Shown here piece by piece: positions 63,629 to 64,000 of a stretch of DNA of 64,000 nt. How positions within the stretch are numbered: the first letter of the stretch is position 1; each line of letters begins with the position of its first letter. The translations under genes and the position numbers were made by a program. Under the pieces are notes generated by a model, which saw only the letters and a program-made list of their open reading frames with translations, did no database searches and was not told where the DNA came from. The DNA comes from Elusimicrobiaceae bacterium (lineage in GTDB: Bacteria; Elusimicrobiota; Elusimicrobia; Elusimicrobiales; Elusimicrobiaceae), in the NCBI GenBank assembly GCA_017525025.1, contig JAFXUJ010000014.1:62001-126000 (forward strand). The letters run 5' to 3'.

Positions 63629-63644
63629 TTGATTTCCACATCAA
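63629..63644. promoter_or_regulatory. Inverted repeat upstream of tpiA
   Basis: TTGAT-ttccac-ATCAA within the 190-bp gap between lpxI and tpiA. It could be an operator or chance; low confidence. Confidence 0.3.
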
Positions 63645-63749
63645 ATGGCTCTTTTCATTTTGCTCTCTTTTTGATAGTATGTAAGAGGAGTATTTTCTCC
63701 TGCTAAAACAGGGGATGGTTTTGTTTGATTTTTTATTAGAGGATTTATT

Positions 63750-64000
63750 ATGACCAAAAGAACACCTATCATTGCCGGAAACTGGAAAATGCACAACACG
63801 ATTGCCGAGGCCGCCGCACTCGTATCTGCCTTAGCTAAAGCGGAAAATAAAAATAATGCGGAAATTATTGTAGCTCCTTCTTACACCTCTTTACACATTG
63901 TTACCCGTCTAACCAAAGATACGCCTATCCAGGTAGCCGCGCAAGATGTACACTGGGAAGATAAAGGCGCGTTTACGTCAGCCATTTCCCCGGTGCAGGC
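63750..64000 (+). CDS. tpiA: Triosephosphate isomerase, 3' part outside window
   Basis: First 83 residues: RTPIIAGNWKMHNTIAEA with catalytic Asn and Lys (NWKM), then IIVAPSYTSLHIV and VAAQDVHWEDKGAFTSAISP, the conserved QN/QD and GAFTGE-like region (here GAFTSA). Glycolytic TIM-barrel enzyme. AGAGGA site before the ATG; the gene continues beyond the window edge. Confidence 0.93.
   Translation, partial: MTKRTPIIAGNWKMHNTIAEAAALVSALAKAENKNNAEIIVAPSYTSLHIVTRLTKDTPIQVAAQDVHWEDKGAFTSAISPVQ

Noticed and set aside
1-64000. CRISPR array, phage or insertion sequence
   Set aside because: No regularly spaced repeats, integrase, transposase or phage structural genes were seen anywhere in the window.

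Overview
The window looks like a chromosome segment of a Gram-negative, probably anaerobic bacterium. My best placement is Elusimicrobiota (Elusimicrobium-like, host-associated). This is inference from: a lipid A / outer-membrane block using LpxI; stereotyped pilin-like N-termini ([18 protein letters not shown]...ALPQYQK) on scattered single genes; a biotin-dependent Na+-pumping decarboxylase; and a GH57/DUF4912 glycogen pair. No 16S gene is present to confirm it. Gene density is high, with many 4-29 bp overlaps and GC-rich hairpin terminators.

Layout. 1-1.2 kb (-): bactofilin (cut by the window edge) and an M23 endopeptidase. 1.3-2.4 kb: a thioredoxin-like protein and a pilin-like gene, convergent. 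2.4-11.6 kb (-): addB-addA-ybaB-CoA-binding protein-aldo/keto reductase-SPL radical SAM protein. 11.7-16 kb: sixA-uppP (+) facing a RecB-type nuclease-rsmD pair and a LuxR response regulator/NarL-class kinase pair (-). 16.1-23.4 kb (+): PBP1A, Mfd and two parvulin-type isomerases. 23.5-28.4 kb (+): pdxA, birA, then oadG-oadA-oadB. 28.4-31.6 kb: accessory patch with two pilin-like genes, a secreted orphan, an nth pseudogene and a structured leader. 31-34 kb (-): znuA-znuC-znuB-nth. 34.1-37.7 kb (+): EamA transporter, DUF4912 protein and GH57 branching enzyme. 37.8-43.8 kb: three large exported proteins of unknown function, GreA and an S1C protease. 44-49 kb (+): six envelope genes (lipoprotein, barrel-like protein, HAMP protein, TolC, patatin, TPR lipoprotein). 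49-52.4 kb (-): an exported TldD/TldE-like pair. 52.5 kb: tRNA-Thr(UGU). 52.7-56.2 kb: 5'-nucleotidase, a small orphan with a second copy of the leader (-), TerC and bL28. 56.3-63.6 kb (+): bamA-ompH-lpxD-lpxC-fabZ-lpxA-lpxI. 63.75 kb: tpiA, cut by the window edge.

The most unusual element is a 205-nt structured leader present twice: 30188-30392 (+) before a pilin-like gene and 54716-54920 (-) before a 79-aa orphan. Both copies have the same length, a 5' hairpin, an identical long-range stem including a bulged G, a conserved hairpin just before that stem's 3' strand, and a rho-independent terminator whose 5' arm overlaps that strand. That is the layout of a terminator/antiterminator switch, and I do not recognise it as a known riboswitch class. 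The first copy and its pilin gene are bracketed by a 95-bp direct repeat (2 mismatches) made of the nth gene and an nth pseudogene.
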